From Mycobacteroides chelonae (GTDB lineage Bacteria > Actinomycetota > Actinomycetes > Mycobacteriales > Mycobacteriaceae): DNA of 64,000 nt. The DNA lies in the NCBI RefSeq assembly GCF_016767715.1, contig NZ_CP050145.1:1240001-1304000 (forward strand). Direction: 5' to 3'. Position numbers and translations under genes: made by a program. Shown here one piece after another: positions 8,833 to 17,749 of this stretch. The notes beneath the pieces are model-generated. The model saw nothing but the letters and a program-made list of their open reading frames with translations. It ran no database searches and was not told the origin of the DNA. Every line of letters begins with the position of its first letter. The first letter of the stretch is position 1.

Positions 8833-9202
8833 GCTGCGCCGCAAGGGGCTGGACAAGATGAAAGAGGTCTATGGCTGGGACATGCCTGACCTGCCCGGCG
8901 ACTACTTCAAGTACACCGCCGAGCATCTCTTCGGCACCATTTGGGATCGCCCGGAGTTGTCGATGCGTGATCGCCGGCTGCTGCTCCTGGGCGCCGTAAG
9001 TGCCCTGGGACTGGACGAGATCCTGGAGATCCAGACAGGGGCCGCCCTGGCCAATGGTGAACTCACCGATGCCGAACTGCGCGAGGTCGCGCTGTTCATC
9101 ACCCACTACGTCGGGTGGCCGCTGGGGCAGCGTGTCAATAAGCATGTCGAGATGGCCATCGCCAAACGTGCCAAGAAAGACGCGGAATCCGCCGGTGACT
9201 AG
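8825..9202 (+). CDS. Carboxymuconolactone decarboxylase-family protein (Rv0771-like)
   Basis: This 125-residue all-helical protein has DRRLLLLGAVSALG, a central helix pair and the segment FITHYVGWPLGQ, as in carboxymuconolactone decarboxylase-like proteins. The CxxC of the AhpD peroxidase branch is absent, so a peroxidase role is unlikely. The start at 8825 overlaps the previous gene by eight bases. Synteny matches Rv0771. The true reaction in this pathway is unknown. Confidence 0.88.
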   Translation: MDELRRKGLDKMKEVYGWDMPDLPGDYFKYTAEHLFGTIWDRPELSMRDRRLLLLGAVSALGLDEILEIQTGAALANGELTDAELREVALFITHYVGWPLGQRVNKHVEMAIAKRAKKDAESAGD

Positions 9203-10418
9203 CCGATTCTCCGAGTTGTCCCGGGATCAGTTGGCGGTCCTGGTTCCCGAGCTGCTGCTCATCGGCCAGCTGATCGACCGCTCGGGAATGGCCTATTGCA
9301 TACAGCATTTCGGGAGGGAGGAGATGCTGCAGGTCGCCATTGAAGAGTGGGCGTCATCCAGTCCGATCTATACACGGCGCATGCAGAAGGCGCTGCGGTT
9401 CGAGGGCGACGACGTGATCACCATCTTCAAGGGCATGCAGCTCGACATCGGCGCGCCGCCCCAGTTCATGGACTTCCGGTACACCGTGCACGACAAGTGG
9501 CACGGGGAGTTTCATCTCGACCACTGCGGTGCGTTGCTCGACGTCGAACCGCTCGGACCCGATTACGTGACAGGTATGTGCCACGACATCGAAGACCCCA
9601 CCTTCGATGCGACGGCCTTCGCCACCAATCCGCATGCGCAGGTTCGCCCGATCCACCGGCCACCCCGCACACCCGCCGACAGGCATCCGCACTGTGCGTG
9701 GACGGTGACCATCGACGAGTCGTACCCGGCGGTCTCCGGAATCCCGGCCCTGGACGTCGTCGGCGCATCGGTCGCCGCTGGTTGGGAATTGGGCGGAATC
9801 GATTCCGGAGACGTGGGAGCCTCCGACTACGCCGGACCGCTGCTGTCAGACTTGGACTTCGGTGCGTTCTCACATTCGGCACTGGTGCGGATAGCCGACG
9901 AGATCTGCCTGCAGATGCATCTGCTGTTTCTGGGGTTCTCCATCGCGGTGCGTAAGCGGGCGGCCGATGCGGAGCTGGCCCGCACCGTATGCACCCAGCA
10001 GCTGATTGGGCTGGCGGGTGTCGCCGCGGCGCGGATCAAACATGCGTTGCAGGTTCCCGACGGGATCGAGGGTGTCCTGCGGGTACTTCAGGTACACCCG
10101 CTGTTGAGTCCGCTCGGCTATGTGAACGCCGAAATCTCCGGCGGTCAGCTCCACGTGTGGGAGTCACCCGCACACGAGGACCACGCCTGGATCTCGCTGT
10201 GCGGTCCCGCCGAGACGCGCCCGCTTCAGGCCATCGCGACGGCCGTCGATCCGCATATCGGCGTAGAGATTTCGGGAGACGCGCAAGACTGGATGGTCTC
10301 GTTCGTCGAGCATGAGGGCGAGGACAAGCAGCTGCCCGAGGTCATGATCGCCAATGTCAGTGGGGGATCGCGGTTCGTCTTCGAGCCGCGCAAGTCACTG
10401 CCGCTGACCGTGGTCTGA
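9195..10418 (+). CDS. Conserved hypothetical protein, last gene of the aldA operon
   Basis: This 407-residue protein has no family I recognise. The GTG at 9195 overlaps the previous stop by eight bases, and a longer reading frame that begins inside the preceding gene was not used. A His/Asp/Cys-rich block near residues 110-180 (EFHLDHCGALLDVEP, MCHDIEDP, HRPPRTPADRHPHC) could bind a metal or a haem-like cofactor. The N-terminal FSELSRDQLAVLVPELLL segment and the C-terminal part look like separate domains. No signal peptide or membrane helix is evident. Tight packing suggests a role in the same catabolic or sterol-related pathway. Confidence 0.8.
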   Translation: MTSRFSELSRDQLAVLVPELLLIGQLIDRSGMAYCIQHFGREEMLQVAIEEWASSSPIYTRRMQKALRFEGDDVITIFKGMQLDIGAPPQFMDFRYTVHDKWHGEFHLDHCGALLDVEPLGPDYVTGMCHDIEDPTFDATAFATNPHAQVRPIHRPPRTPADRHPHCAWTVTIDESYPAVSGIPALDVVGASVAAGWELGGIDSGDVGASDYAGPLLSDLDFGAFSHSALVRIADEICLQMHLLFLGFSIAVRKRAADAELARTVCTQQLIGLAGVAAARIKHALQVPDGIEGVLRVLQVHPLLSPLGYVNAEISGGQLHVWESPAHEDHAWISLCGPAETRPLQAIATAVDPHIGVEISGDAQDWMVSFVEHEGEDKQLPEVMIANVSGGSRFVFEPRKSLPLTVV

Positions 10419-10425
10419 GACGCCG

Positions 10426-11958
10426 ATGACAAAGTGCTCGAAATACGTTGTCCGGGAACTGGTGCGGGTGCAGACCGCCAATGGCGTGGTGGAGGGATTC
10501 CACGATCACGGTGTGCGCCGCTTTCGGGCCATACCGTACGCCGAGCCACCGGTGGGTGCGCTGCGTCTGCGCAGCCCGGCGCCCGCGAAGCCCTGGGCTG
10601 GGGTGTTGCCCTGCGACTCCTGGAAATCGGCGTCACCGCAGAAACGTATCTATGTTCCGCTCTCGCTCAACAGGTTCCAGGCGGTCAGCGAGGATTGTCT
10701 GACGGTGAACGTGACAATGCCGGATGAGCCCTCTTCGGAGGCTCTGCCGGTGATGTTCTACATTCACGGCGGCGCCTATGTTTTGGGGAGTTCCGCGCTG
10801 TCCTTGTACGACGGCGCCGACCTTGCGCGGCGCGGCTGTGTCTTCGTCTCGGTGAACTACCGGGTCGGCGCCTACGGCGCGATAGACCTGTCGTCCTTAT
10901 CGGATGATCGGCACACCATCGACAGCAATCTGTACTTACGTGATCTGGTACTGGCGCTGCGGTGGGTGCGCGACAACATAGCGGCCTTCGGCGGAGATCC
11001 GGGCAGTGTCACCATCTTCGGCGAAAGCGCGGGCGCGCATTGCGTCCAGATGTTGTTGGCTGTTCCGGCGGCGGCAGGGTTGTTTCAGCGCGCGATCTGC
11101 CAAAGCACGGCCAGCGGAATGATCCATACCCGGGATGAAGCGGCCGCCAATGCGCGCCGGCTCGTCGGTTATCTCGGTGTCGATATCCGTAACCCCGCCG
11201 AGGCGGTCATCAACGCCAGGCCGCGCGATCTTGTCAGAGCGACACACCGGCTGCTCGCCGCGAAAACCCGGGAATCGGCCTTCTCGCTAGGTGTGGGCCC
11301 CAGCATTGACGGTGACGTTGTGCCCGACGACCCGATCGCGATGATGGAACGGGGGGAGGCGCAACGGGTCCCGCTCATCATCGGATACAACGCGGAAGAG
11401 GTTCGGTTGTTCAACCGACTGCTGACCCGGGTGTTGTCGGTGTCCCGGTTGGATGCCCGTGCCGTCGCGGGCACGCTCGATGCGCTGAGCCCCGAGGCCG
11501 CGAAGCGGGTGATCGATTCCTACGAGGGCTATCCATCCAAGGCCGCGCTGGTGCGTCTGATGGGCGATGCGATGTTCGGCTCAGAGGCCTGGCGGGTGGC
11601 GCGGGCGTACAGCCAGCATGCGTCGGTTTACTTTTACCGGTACGACTACGCGCCGCGGCCGCTGCGGCGTTTCGGACCGGGAGCCGCACACGCGACGGAA
11701 CTGTTCGCGGTGTTTGGTCTTTTCAAGCGCTGGCCCGCATTGGCAGGGAAACGCGATATGGCTGAGGCGCTGGCGCTGACCGAGGACATTCAGAGCCGGT
11801 GGCTCGCGTTCGCACGCACGGGCATCCCGGGCCTCGATTGGCCGGGATACACAGAGCCGGAGCACGCCGTCATGGTGTTCGACCAGCATCGGCGTATCGA
11901 CATGGATCCGCATCGTGCGCAACGGGAGCTATGGCGCGATATCAGCCGTGCAGCCTGA
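10426..11958 (+). CDS. Type B carboxylesterase
   Basis: This 510-residue alpha/beta hydrolase has type-B carboxylesterase landmarks: RFRAIPYAEPPVG, the oxyanion HGGAY and the nucleophile elbow FGESAGA (about residues 199-205). An EEVRLFN segment and a late GAAHATE probably supply the remaining catalytic residues. It hydrolyses carboxylic esters; no signal peptide is obvious, so it is probably cytoplasmic. It begins eight bases after the previous gene. The first residues (MTKCSKYVV) are atypical, and a GTG a few codons later is an alternative start. Confidence 0.92.
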   Translation: MTKCSKYVVRELVRVQTANGVVEGFHDHGVRRFRAIPYAEPPVGALRLRSPAPAKPWAGVLPCDSWKSASPQKRIYVPLSLNRFQAVSEDCLTVNVTMPDEPSSEALPVMFYIHGGAYVLGSSALSLYDGADLARRGCVFVSVNYRVGAYGAIDLSSLSDDRHTIDSNLYLRDLVLALRWVRDNIAAFGGDPGSVTIFGESAGAHCVQMLLAVPAAAGLFQRAICQSTASGMIHTRDEAAANARRLVGYLGVDIRNPAEAVINARPRDLVRATHRLLAAKTRESAFSLGVGPSIDGDVVPDDPIAMMERGEAQRVPLIIGYNAEEVRLFNRLLTRVLSVSRLDARAVAGTLDALSPEAAKRVIDSYEGYPSKAALVRLMGDAMFGSEAWRVARAYSQHASVYFYRYDYAPRPLRRFGPGAAHATELFAVFGLFKRWPALAGKRDMAEALALTEDIQSRWLAFARTGIPGLDWPGYTEPEHAVMVFDQHRRIDMDPHRAQRELWRDISRAA

Positions 11959-12004
11959 TCGGCTTGCGCGGGAACTTGCCGGCCAAACGCTGCGTTGACG
12001 GTCA

Positions 12005-12592
12005 ATGCTCGCTGCTCAGGATGAATTCGACCGCCAGCTTTCCCGCCTGACCGAACTGGGGTACCCGGTCGGCGACCATGCCAGTCAGCTGGGAAATCGA
12101 GTCGCTGACCTTCCGCCGTCCGTGGTCGACCCCGGCGATCACATCCCGTTCATTCTCCTTGTCGCCGGGACCAGCTATGAGCAGACGGCGCCGTTGATGA
12201 GACTGGATGGGCGCAAGGGCTTTCATGTCATGGATGGCGGCGACGTGGACGTCTACCGACCGATTGTGGAGATTCCGGATCAGGCCTACCTGCTTACCGA
12301 CGTCGACACCGGCAGCGAGTTCTGCAACGTGACGCCGGAGGCAGCGTTACAGACGATCACCGCGCGAGGACGGACCCCGCTCACCATCGAGGAGGGCATT
12401 GCCTTGGTTCTGTTGCGGCCGGACATGTTGCGCAAGAACAAGTGTTTCTCGCTGGCGGCCTCGCGGGGAAAAGGACAGCGGGTGCCTGCGATCTGGATAT
12501 CCGATCGGCGCCCCAAACTCGGGTGGTGCTGGGACCGCAATCCGCACACCTGGCTGGGCACCGCCTCGTGCGGTGGCCGGGTGGCCCTATAG
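12005..12592 (+). CDS. Conserved hypothetical protein (DUF5701-like)
   Basis: This 195-residue soluble protein begins with FDRQLSRLTELGYP, resembling the DUF5701 family of actinobacteria. The C-terminal part has RRPKLGWCWDRNPHTWLGTASC, where the Trp, His and Cys residues are probably conserved. The function is unknown. It is 46 bases after the esterase and may be transcribed separately. No clear Shine-Dalgarno sequence precedes the ATG. Confidence 0.75.
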   Translation: MLAAQDEFDRQLSRLTELGYPVGDHASQLGNRVADLPPSVVDPGDHIPFILLVAGTSYEQTAPLMRLDGRKGFHVMDGGDVDVYRPIVEIPDQAYLLTDVDTGSEFCNVTPEAALQTITARGRTPLTIEEGIALVLLRPDMLRKNKCFSLAASRGKGQRVPAIWISDRRPKLGWCWDRNPHTWLGTASCGGRVAL

Positions 12593-12659
12593 GCCACGTC
12601 CTTCCTTGCCGGATAGACGGGCGTGACTCGTCGACCGGTCACCTGTCACACTGTTACCA

Positions 12660-14057
12660 ATGGTGGCGATGTCGGCACTGGTTTTCGGACTCAGCTGGTG
12701 GCTGGGTCTGTATCTGCTCGCGCGTAATCCCCGCAAGCCCGTCCTCGTTCTCGCGGCCATCGGGCTGATCGGTTACTCCGTAGTCGTCGCACTCGACGCC
12801 ATCCGCGTCACCCCGGGTTCGGATGCCGACCTCCTGGGCCGTATCGAAGTGTTCACCGCGATCATTCCGAGCGTCTCGTGGCTGCTGGTGCTGCTTGAAC
12901 TCACCAACACCGGTGACCGGTGGCGTGATCGCGCCGCGATGGCCGTGCCCGGTGCGGTCCTGGCCGTCGCGCTGCTCGTGGGCGCCTCATTGGCCGGCAC
13001 CATCGCCGGTCCGGCTCAGCTGGGGCACTGGATCATGTTCTGTGCCAATGGGACCGCCGCCATCGGTGCGGCCATCTTGTTGTTCCGCCGCCGTGCCTCG
13101 ATACCCGGTTCGGCGCGGGGTGTCGTCCTGGTCGCCACCATGTTCTTCACCCTTGGCGATGCGCAGCTGATCATTCCGCTCGGCATTCTTCCGAGCTGGC
13201 TGGCGCTGGCGTCGACCGGCTTCGACCTGGTGCTACTCGGTCTGGGTGTGGCGCTCTGGGATGCCTTCGACGAAGGACAAGCGTTGCGTGGCGACATGCT
13301 GCGTTCCTTCGTGGCCTCGATCCTTGTCGGAGCGTTGTTCGGCGCCCAAGCGATGATCGGCATCGCCGTTGTCGGGCAGTCGGTTGCACTGGTGGTCCTG
13401 CTGTTCACCAGCGTGGGCCTGGCCATCTGCATTCAGGTGCAATCGGGCCCCTTCGCCGACTTCCTTGACCGCCTGGCCTTCTCGCGTTCCCCGCAGCTGC
13501 GCCACGAGCGTTCCGAGTTGCGTAGTACCGAGGCGGCCTTGCCACTGAAATCGGCATCGCCCATCGACGGCGTCGATGACGAGACGTTCACCCGTCTGAC
13601 TCGCCGGGCCCTGAGCCACTACGGCGACCTGGCCAAACTCGTCGCCAGCCCGCTGACATCGCTGCCCGCGATCGACGAACGACTCACCGATCGTGGCGCT
13701 TCCGACCAGCCCGTCGAGCGTGCCAACGAACTCAGAGCCGTGCTGGCCGAATCCATCTCGCGGCTCAAGCCCCGGGACGACGGAGATTTCGGCACTACTG
13801 ACCAGTGGCGGTACTACAACGCGCTGTACTTCCCGTACGTCATGGGTGTGCGGGCGTATGCGCAGGGCGCGACGGCCGCGGGACTGGACCCGGTGTCGCG
13901 TCAGGCGTGGCAGTGGTTGGTCACCGAGGTGCCACAGCGTTCGTTGCACAACTGGCAGAACGCCGCGGCCAAACTCATCGCCGCGGATCTGCGCGCACAG
14001 ACCGTTCCGGTGCCCAATGATGTTCGCACCAATGGTTCGTCACCAGTTCCGCGGTAG
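12660..14057 (+). CDS. Multi-pass membrane protein with soluble C-terminal domain
   Basis: This 465-residue protein has about eight hydrophobic segments in its first 260 residues (the first is FGLSWWLGLYLLA). A hydrophilic C-terminal domain of about 200 residues follows (RSELRSTEAAL, then TDQWRYYNALYFPYVMGVRAYA and QAWQWLVTEVPQRSLHNWQNAA). The C-terminal part looks helical, but I do not recognise a named domain. It may be a membrane-anchored sensor or scaffold. Its end overlaps the convergent MpaB-like gene by 18 bases. Confidence 0.8.
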   Translation: MVAMSALVFGLSWWLGLYLLARNPRKPVLVLAAIGLIGYSVVVALDAIRVTPGSDADLLGRIEVFTAIIPSVSWLLVLLELTNTGDRWRDRAAMAVPGAVLAVALLVGASLAGTIAGPAQLGHWIMFCANGTAAIGAAILLFRRRASIPGSARGVVLVATMFFTLGDAQLIIPLGILPSWLALASTGFDLVLLGLGVALWDAFDEGQALRGDMLRSFVASILVGALFGAQAMIGIAVVGQSVALVVLLFTSVGLAICIQVQSGPFADFLDRLAFSRSPQLRHERSELRSTEAALPLKSASPIDGVDDETFTRLTRRALSHYGDLAKLVASPLTSLPAIDERLTDRGASDQPVERANELRAVLAESISRLKPRDDGDFGTTDQWRYYNALYFPYVMGVRAYAQGATAAGLDPVSRQAWQWLVTEVPQRSLHNWQNAAAKLIAADLRAQTVPVPNDVRTNGSSPVPR

Positions 14058-14948
14058 CCGTCCCCGTTCCCGGCGCCATCCGGCGTGGCTGCCCGGGTGC
14101 CACCGCCACGATGTCGGGATGAAGGGCCACGCCAGCGGCACGGCACGGCCCAGCGCGCGGTAGGCGGTCTCGTCGGCCAGGTTCCACCGAATCCCAAAAC
14201 GCTTGCGCACCTGGGGTGGCAAGCCGCCATAGATGGTCAGCCGCAGCGGAGGTGCCAACGCCATCCGCATCGGTGTGGTCGGCAGCGCGAGTCGTGCGGC
14301 TGGCTTCAAATACGACGCCACCGGTAGGTAAGGAGACTTGCTCATGTCGGGAACGGCGCGTCCCTCGATGACTTTCATCAGGTAATCAGCGGCGGGGTTG
14401 GGGGTGAGCACCTCGTCGCAGTATCGGTCCCATTCCTGTTGGAACGCGGCCCTATTCGGTGGCAGCGGTTGCTCGCTCATCGCGTACCGGCGATACCATT
14501 CGACACCCTCCTGGTAGAGCTGCTCACGCTCGGCGTCGGACAGCCGATGGCGGGAGTACCTGTCGATAGTTTGTTCGACCATCACCTGGAACGTGGCATG
14601 CGCCCACCAGAACGTTGTCGGGTTCAGCGCGTGATACCGGACGCCGTCGGGCTGAATTCCCTTGATGTCGCGGTGAAAGTCCCGCACCTTCACCCCGGTG
14701 CCGGCGGCGGGCTCGTCGTACACGGTGCCCAGGATCGGTGGCAGCGAGCGGAACACCCTGTCAACGGGGTCTGCGAAGAAATTCGAGTGCTCGATCAGTG
14801 CGTAGCCGATGGCGGGGTCCATCGTTTGCAGGAGGCCTGCAGTACCGCCGGTGAAGGCGATGCGCATATCGCCAGCCCAGCGCCATAAAAGTGAATGACG
14901 GCCGAGCTGTGCACCGGGCGCGGTAGAGATGACATCGACTGTTGTCAT
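14040..14948 (-). CDS. Oxygenase MpaB-like protein (DUF2236)
   Basis: This 302-residue protein matches the MpaB/DUF2236 family: a GGTAGLLQTMDPAIGYALIEHS segment, ALNPTTFWWAHATF and RFGIRWNLADETAYRALGR. Family members bind haem b and cleave prenyl or polyisoprene-like chains in known cases (MpaB, latex-clearing proteins); mycobacteria carry many paralogues of unknown role. The ATG at 14948 (MTTVDVIS) is preceded by a weak leaderless -10 (CATCAT, six bases). It is divergent from the small membrane protein at 15079. Confidence 0.85.
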   Translation of the reverse strand: MTTVDVISTAPGAQLGRHSLLWRWAGDMRIAFTGGTAGLLQTMDPAIGYALIEHSNFFADPVDRVFRSLPPILGTVYDEPAAGTGVKVRDFHRDIKGIQPDGVRYHALNPTTFWWAHATFQVMVEQTIDRYSRHRLSDAEREQLYQEGVEWYRRYAMSEQPLPPNRAAFQQEWDRYCDEVLTPNPAADYLMKVIEGRAVPDMSKSPYLPVASYLKPAARLALPTTPMRMALAPPLRLTIYGGLPPQVRKRFGIRWNLADETAYRALGRAVPLAWPFIPTSWRWHPGSHAGWRRERGRLPRNW

Positions 14949-15078
14949 CCTTAGATGATGGCATACCGCGCGGCGAATTGGCAGGGATTGGCAGTGCCGA
15001 ATGTCGAGATGGCAGTACATCCCGAGGAATGTCAGTGGTGTCAGCTTTCACCCGGAGCTTTCACACAAGGAGTCCCCA

Positions 15079-15513
15079 ATGTCCATAGCTTCAGAGAACG
15101 CCTCAGTGCTTCGCACACGATTCGCCCAACCCGATTCGCTCCTGCGATTCGGAATCGGCCTGGACGGCATCGCCACCGGTTCGGTTGCTGTCGTCCTGCT
15201 GGTCGCCGCGAAATGGCTTGTCGAGCCGCTTGGTCCCTCGTTGGGATTTCAGGTGGCGCATGCCGCCGCTCTCATCGGATACGGGGTACTGGCCTTCGTA
15301 CTGAGCCGGGCGGACAGGTCCAAGCTCGGAACCATCGGCGTCGCCTACATCGTCGGCAACCTGCTGGCCACCGTGCTCTATGTGGCTGCGGGTGTCATGA
15401 AATGGGTGCCGCTGACCACCGCCGGGGTGACGCTTTCCATCGCGTTCGGCATCTACACCGCCGTCATGGCGGACATCCAATTCCTCGGACTACGGCGCCT
15501 GCGCTCGGCGTAG
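15079..15513 (+). CDS. Small four-helix membrane protein, unknown function
   Basis: This 144-residue protein has four hydrophobic segments: GSVAVVLLVAAKWLV, VAHAAALIGYGVLAFVLS, GVAYIVGNLLATVLYVAAG and AGVTLSIAFGIYTAVMADIQFLG. A good Shine-Dalgarno (AAGGAG) lies seven bases before the ATG. The layout resembles SPW- or DoxX-like small integral membrane proteins. It stands alone between a divergent gene and a strong terminator. Confidence 0.8.
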   Translation: MSIASENASVLRTRFAQPDSLLRFGIGLDGIATGSVAVVLLVAAKWLVEPLGPSLGFQVAHAAALIGYGVLAFVLSRADRSKLGTIGVAYIVGNLLATVLYVAAGVMKWVPLTTAGVTLSIAFGIYTAVMADIQFLGLRRLRSA

Positions 15514-15548
15514 CCGCCCACATGCTCGCCTCGTTCTGAAGGCGAGCC

Positions 15549-15581
15549 GGTGCCGGGCCATCCACTGGATGGCCCGGCACC
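15549..15581. terminator. Strong bidirectional terminator hairpin
   Basis: Perfect 15-base arms (GGTGCCGGGCCATCC and its complement) enclose the loop ACT. T-rich sequence (TTCATGTTTT) follows on the plus strand. It separates the convergent membrane-protein gene and the GMC oxidoreductase gene, so it can serve both. Confidence 0.9.
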
Positions 15582-15589
15582 TTCATGTT

Positions 15590-17272
15590 TTAGACCGGGG
15601 TCAGCGGTAGGCGCAGCGCGCCGGGTGCGGACTCGGGAACCGTCGGATGGTTGGGCTGTACCGGGAAGACGCGCTTGTAGGGCGAGCCTAGGGCCGGCCG
15701 TGGATCGAGCTCACCCTTGTTGGGCCAGAACGCCATTGCGCGTTCGGCTTGGGCGGTGATGGTGAATGACGGATTCACGCCCAGGTTCGCCGAGATCGCC
15801 GAACCATCGGAGACATACAGCCCGGGATATCCGTAGACCCGTTGGTACGGATCGATCACCCCGGTCTCGGGAGAATCGCCGATGGGGCAGCCGCCGATGA
15901 AATGCGCCGTCAGCGGGATGTTCATCGAATCCAGGTGGGTGCTGCCCGCGTATCCGTCGACCTTGTCGGCCATCCGCCGTGCGACATCATGTGCGACCGG
16001 AATCCAATCCGGGTTCGGTTCTCCCGAGCCCTGTTTGGTGGTCATCTTCTTGCCGAACAGTCCGCGCTTGAGATAGGTGGTCAGCGAGTTGTCCAACGAC
16101 TGCATCACCAGCACGATGATCGAGTGCTGCGCGGCGCGGTAGGGGAACATCGATCGGAACACCATTGCGGGGTGCCGCACATTGGCCAGCCAGGTGCGCG
16201 CGAAACGCCACGGGCCGCCGTCAACCATGTTGGTGCCCAACATGCTCAGGAAGGTCGAGCCTTCCCCGTATCGGACCACCTCGACATGGGTATTGGGTTC
16301 GGGGTGGATCGAGGAGGTAATGGCGACGCCTTGCGAGAAGTCATCGCGGGTGGGGGAATAGACGATGGGCACCGATTCGGAGTTGGTGCGCGTCTGTTCG
16401 CCCAGGCGATCCGACAGGTTGGGTAGCGACCCTGAATCCTTGAACTTGTGTAGCAGCCGCTGGGTGCCCAGCGATGCCGCCGAGAACACCACATGCTGAG
16501 CGGTGAACGTGCGCTTCTTCTTACGGACCAGCCGCCCGGTCTGTTTGGTGCTGACCGCATAGCCCTCGCGATCCTGCAGGGGCCGCACGTCGAGCACCTC
16601 GGTAAGCGGATGTATTTGGGCGCCAGCGTGTTCGGCGAGATACAGGTAGTTGGTCTCGGTGGTGTTCTTGGCATTGTGCTTGCAGCCGGTCATACAGGCG
16701 GCGCAGCCGATGCAGCCGGACCGCTCGGGGCCGGCGCCGCCGAAGAACGGATCCGGCACGGTCTTGCCCGGCTCATCGCCGAAGAAGACACCGACATTGG
16801 TGGGGTGGTAGGTGTCTTCGACGCCCAGGTCCTTGGCGACGGCGAGCAGCACCTCATCGGGTGGGGTGGTGTGCGGAGTCTGCGCGACTCCGAGCATCCG
16901 GCTGGCCTGGTCGTAGTAGGGCGCCAGTTCGGACTTCCAGTCGGTGATATGCGCCCACTGCTTATCGGTGTAGAACTGCTCCAGCGGTTCATACAGCGTG
17001 TTGCCGTAGATCAGCGATCCACCGCCCACACCCACCGCGCTGGCGATGAAGGTCTTGCCCAGCACAGTCAGTCGCTGCGGTCCGAAGCACCCGAGCGCCG
17101 GTGCCCACATCGCCTTGCGCACGTGCCAGTTGTTCGGGGGAAAATCCTCGCGTTTCCAGCGTTTTCCCATATCTAGTATGCCGACTCGGTAGCCCTTTTC
17201 GGTGAGGCGGAGGGCCGCAACGCTCCCACCGAAACCGGACCCGATGACGACTACGTCGTAGTCATAGTCCAT
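15590..17272 (-). CDS. GMC-family FAD oxidoreductase, cholesterol-oxidase (ChoD)-like
   Basis: This 560-residue enzyme has the N-terminal FAD-binding motif VVVIGSGFGGSVAALRLTEKG, the GVGGGSLIYGNT loop and a C-terminal GMC block with HFIGGCPIG and NPSFTITAQAE. A cysteine cluster (CIGCAACMTGC, about residues 195-205) is present and resembles that of mycobacterial ChoD-type proteins; it may bind a metal or iron-sulfur centre. There is no signal peptide. TAGGTT six bases before the ATG suggests a leaderless transcript. A 3-beta-hydroxysterol substrate is plausible, but related enzymes act on other alcohols and the true substrate is open. Confidence 0.88.
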   Translation of the reverse strand: MDYDYDVVVIGSGFGGSVAALRLTEKGYRVGILDMGKRWKREDFPPNNWHVRKAMWAPALGCFGPQRLTVLGKTFIASAVGVGGGSLIYGNTLYEPLEQFYTDKQWAHITDWKSELAPYYDQASRMLGVAQTPHTTPPDEVLLAVAKDLGVEDTYHPTNVGVFFGDEPGKTVPDPFFGGAGPERSGCIGCAACMTGCKHNAKNTTETNYLYLAEHAGAQIHPLTEVLDVRPLQDREGYAVSTKQTGRLVRKKKRTFTAQHVVFSAASLGTQRLLHKFKDSGSLPNLSDRLGEQTRTNSESVPIVYSPTRDDFSQGVAITSSIHPEPNTHVEVVRYGEGSTFLSMLGTNMVDGGPWRFARTWLANVRHPAMVFRSMFPYRAAQHSIIVLVMQSLDNSLTTYLKRGLFGKKMTTKQGSGEPNPDWIPVAHDVARRMADKVDGYAGSTHLDSMNIPLTAHFIGGCPIGDSPETGVIDPYQRVYGYPGLYVSDGSAISANLGVNPSFTITAQAERAMAFWPNKGELDPRPALGSPYKRVFPVQPNHPTVPESAPGALRLPLTPV

Positions 17273-17313
17273 GCGGTCAACCTACTGGTTGGTTGCCGCT
17301 GACGCACTGTAAA

Positions 17314-17709
17314 TCAGGACGCGGTTTCTAACGCGGCGCGCATCTTCTCGTGCAGCAGATTGATGGCCTGCAACGGACGGATCATGACCTTGAACTCCAC
17401 GATCTTTCCGGCATCGTTGCAGGTGATGATGTCGATTCCGTTGATGTATTTGCCGTCCACGCTGGCCTCGAACTCGAGTGCCGCGGTGTTCCCGTCCAGG
17501 ATTTCCTTGGTGTAGTGGAAGTTGTTCTCGGGTCCGGCAAGGGTGGCGAAGGCGGCCAACAAGTACATGGCGGTGATCTGCTTGCCCTGCTGCGGGGTGA
17601 ACACCACGGGGGAGTAGAAGGCCGCGTCCTCGGCCAGCAGGTCGTTGAGCGCTTCCGGGTTCGCGCCGGAAATGATGCCGTGCCAGGTTTCAACCACGTC
17701 GTTGATCAT
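17314..17709 (-). CDS. NTF2-like / SnoaL-like domain protein
   Basis: This 131-residue single-domain protein has the SnoaL-like pattern: helix (VVETWHGIISGANPEALNDLLAEDAAFYSP), then beta strands ending in GKIVEFKVMIRPLQAI. Family members are small isomerases, hydrolases or binding proteins. A sharp -10 TATATT stands six bases before the ATG, which indicates leaderless transcription. It lies upstream of the GMC oxidoreductase on the same strand and could form a unit with it. The function is unknown. Confidence 0.85.
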   Translation of the reverse strand: MINDVVETWHGIISGANPEALNDLLAEDAAFYSPVVFTPQQGKQITAMYLLAAFATLAGPENNFHYTKEILDGNTAALEFEASVDGKYINGIDIITCNDAGKIVEFKVMIRPLQAINLLHEKMRAALETAS

Positions 17710-17749
17710 GCGCCGAATATACCATTCGGTCTACTTCATGCAAGCCGAT

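Noticed and set aside
12593..12659. Possible separate RNA in the gap after the DUF5701-like gene
   Set aside because: The gap is short, has no clear hairpin or RNA motif and is probably just the promoter of the membrane protein gene.
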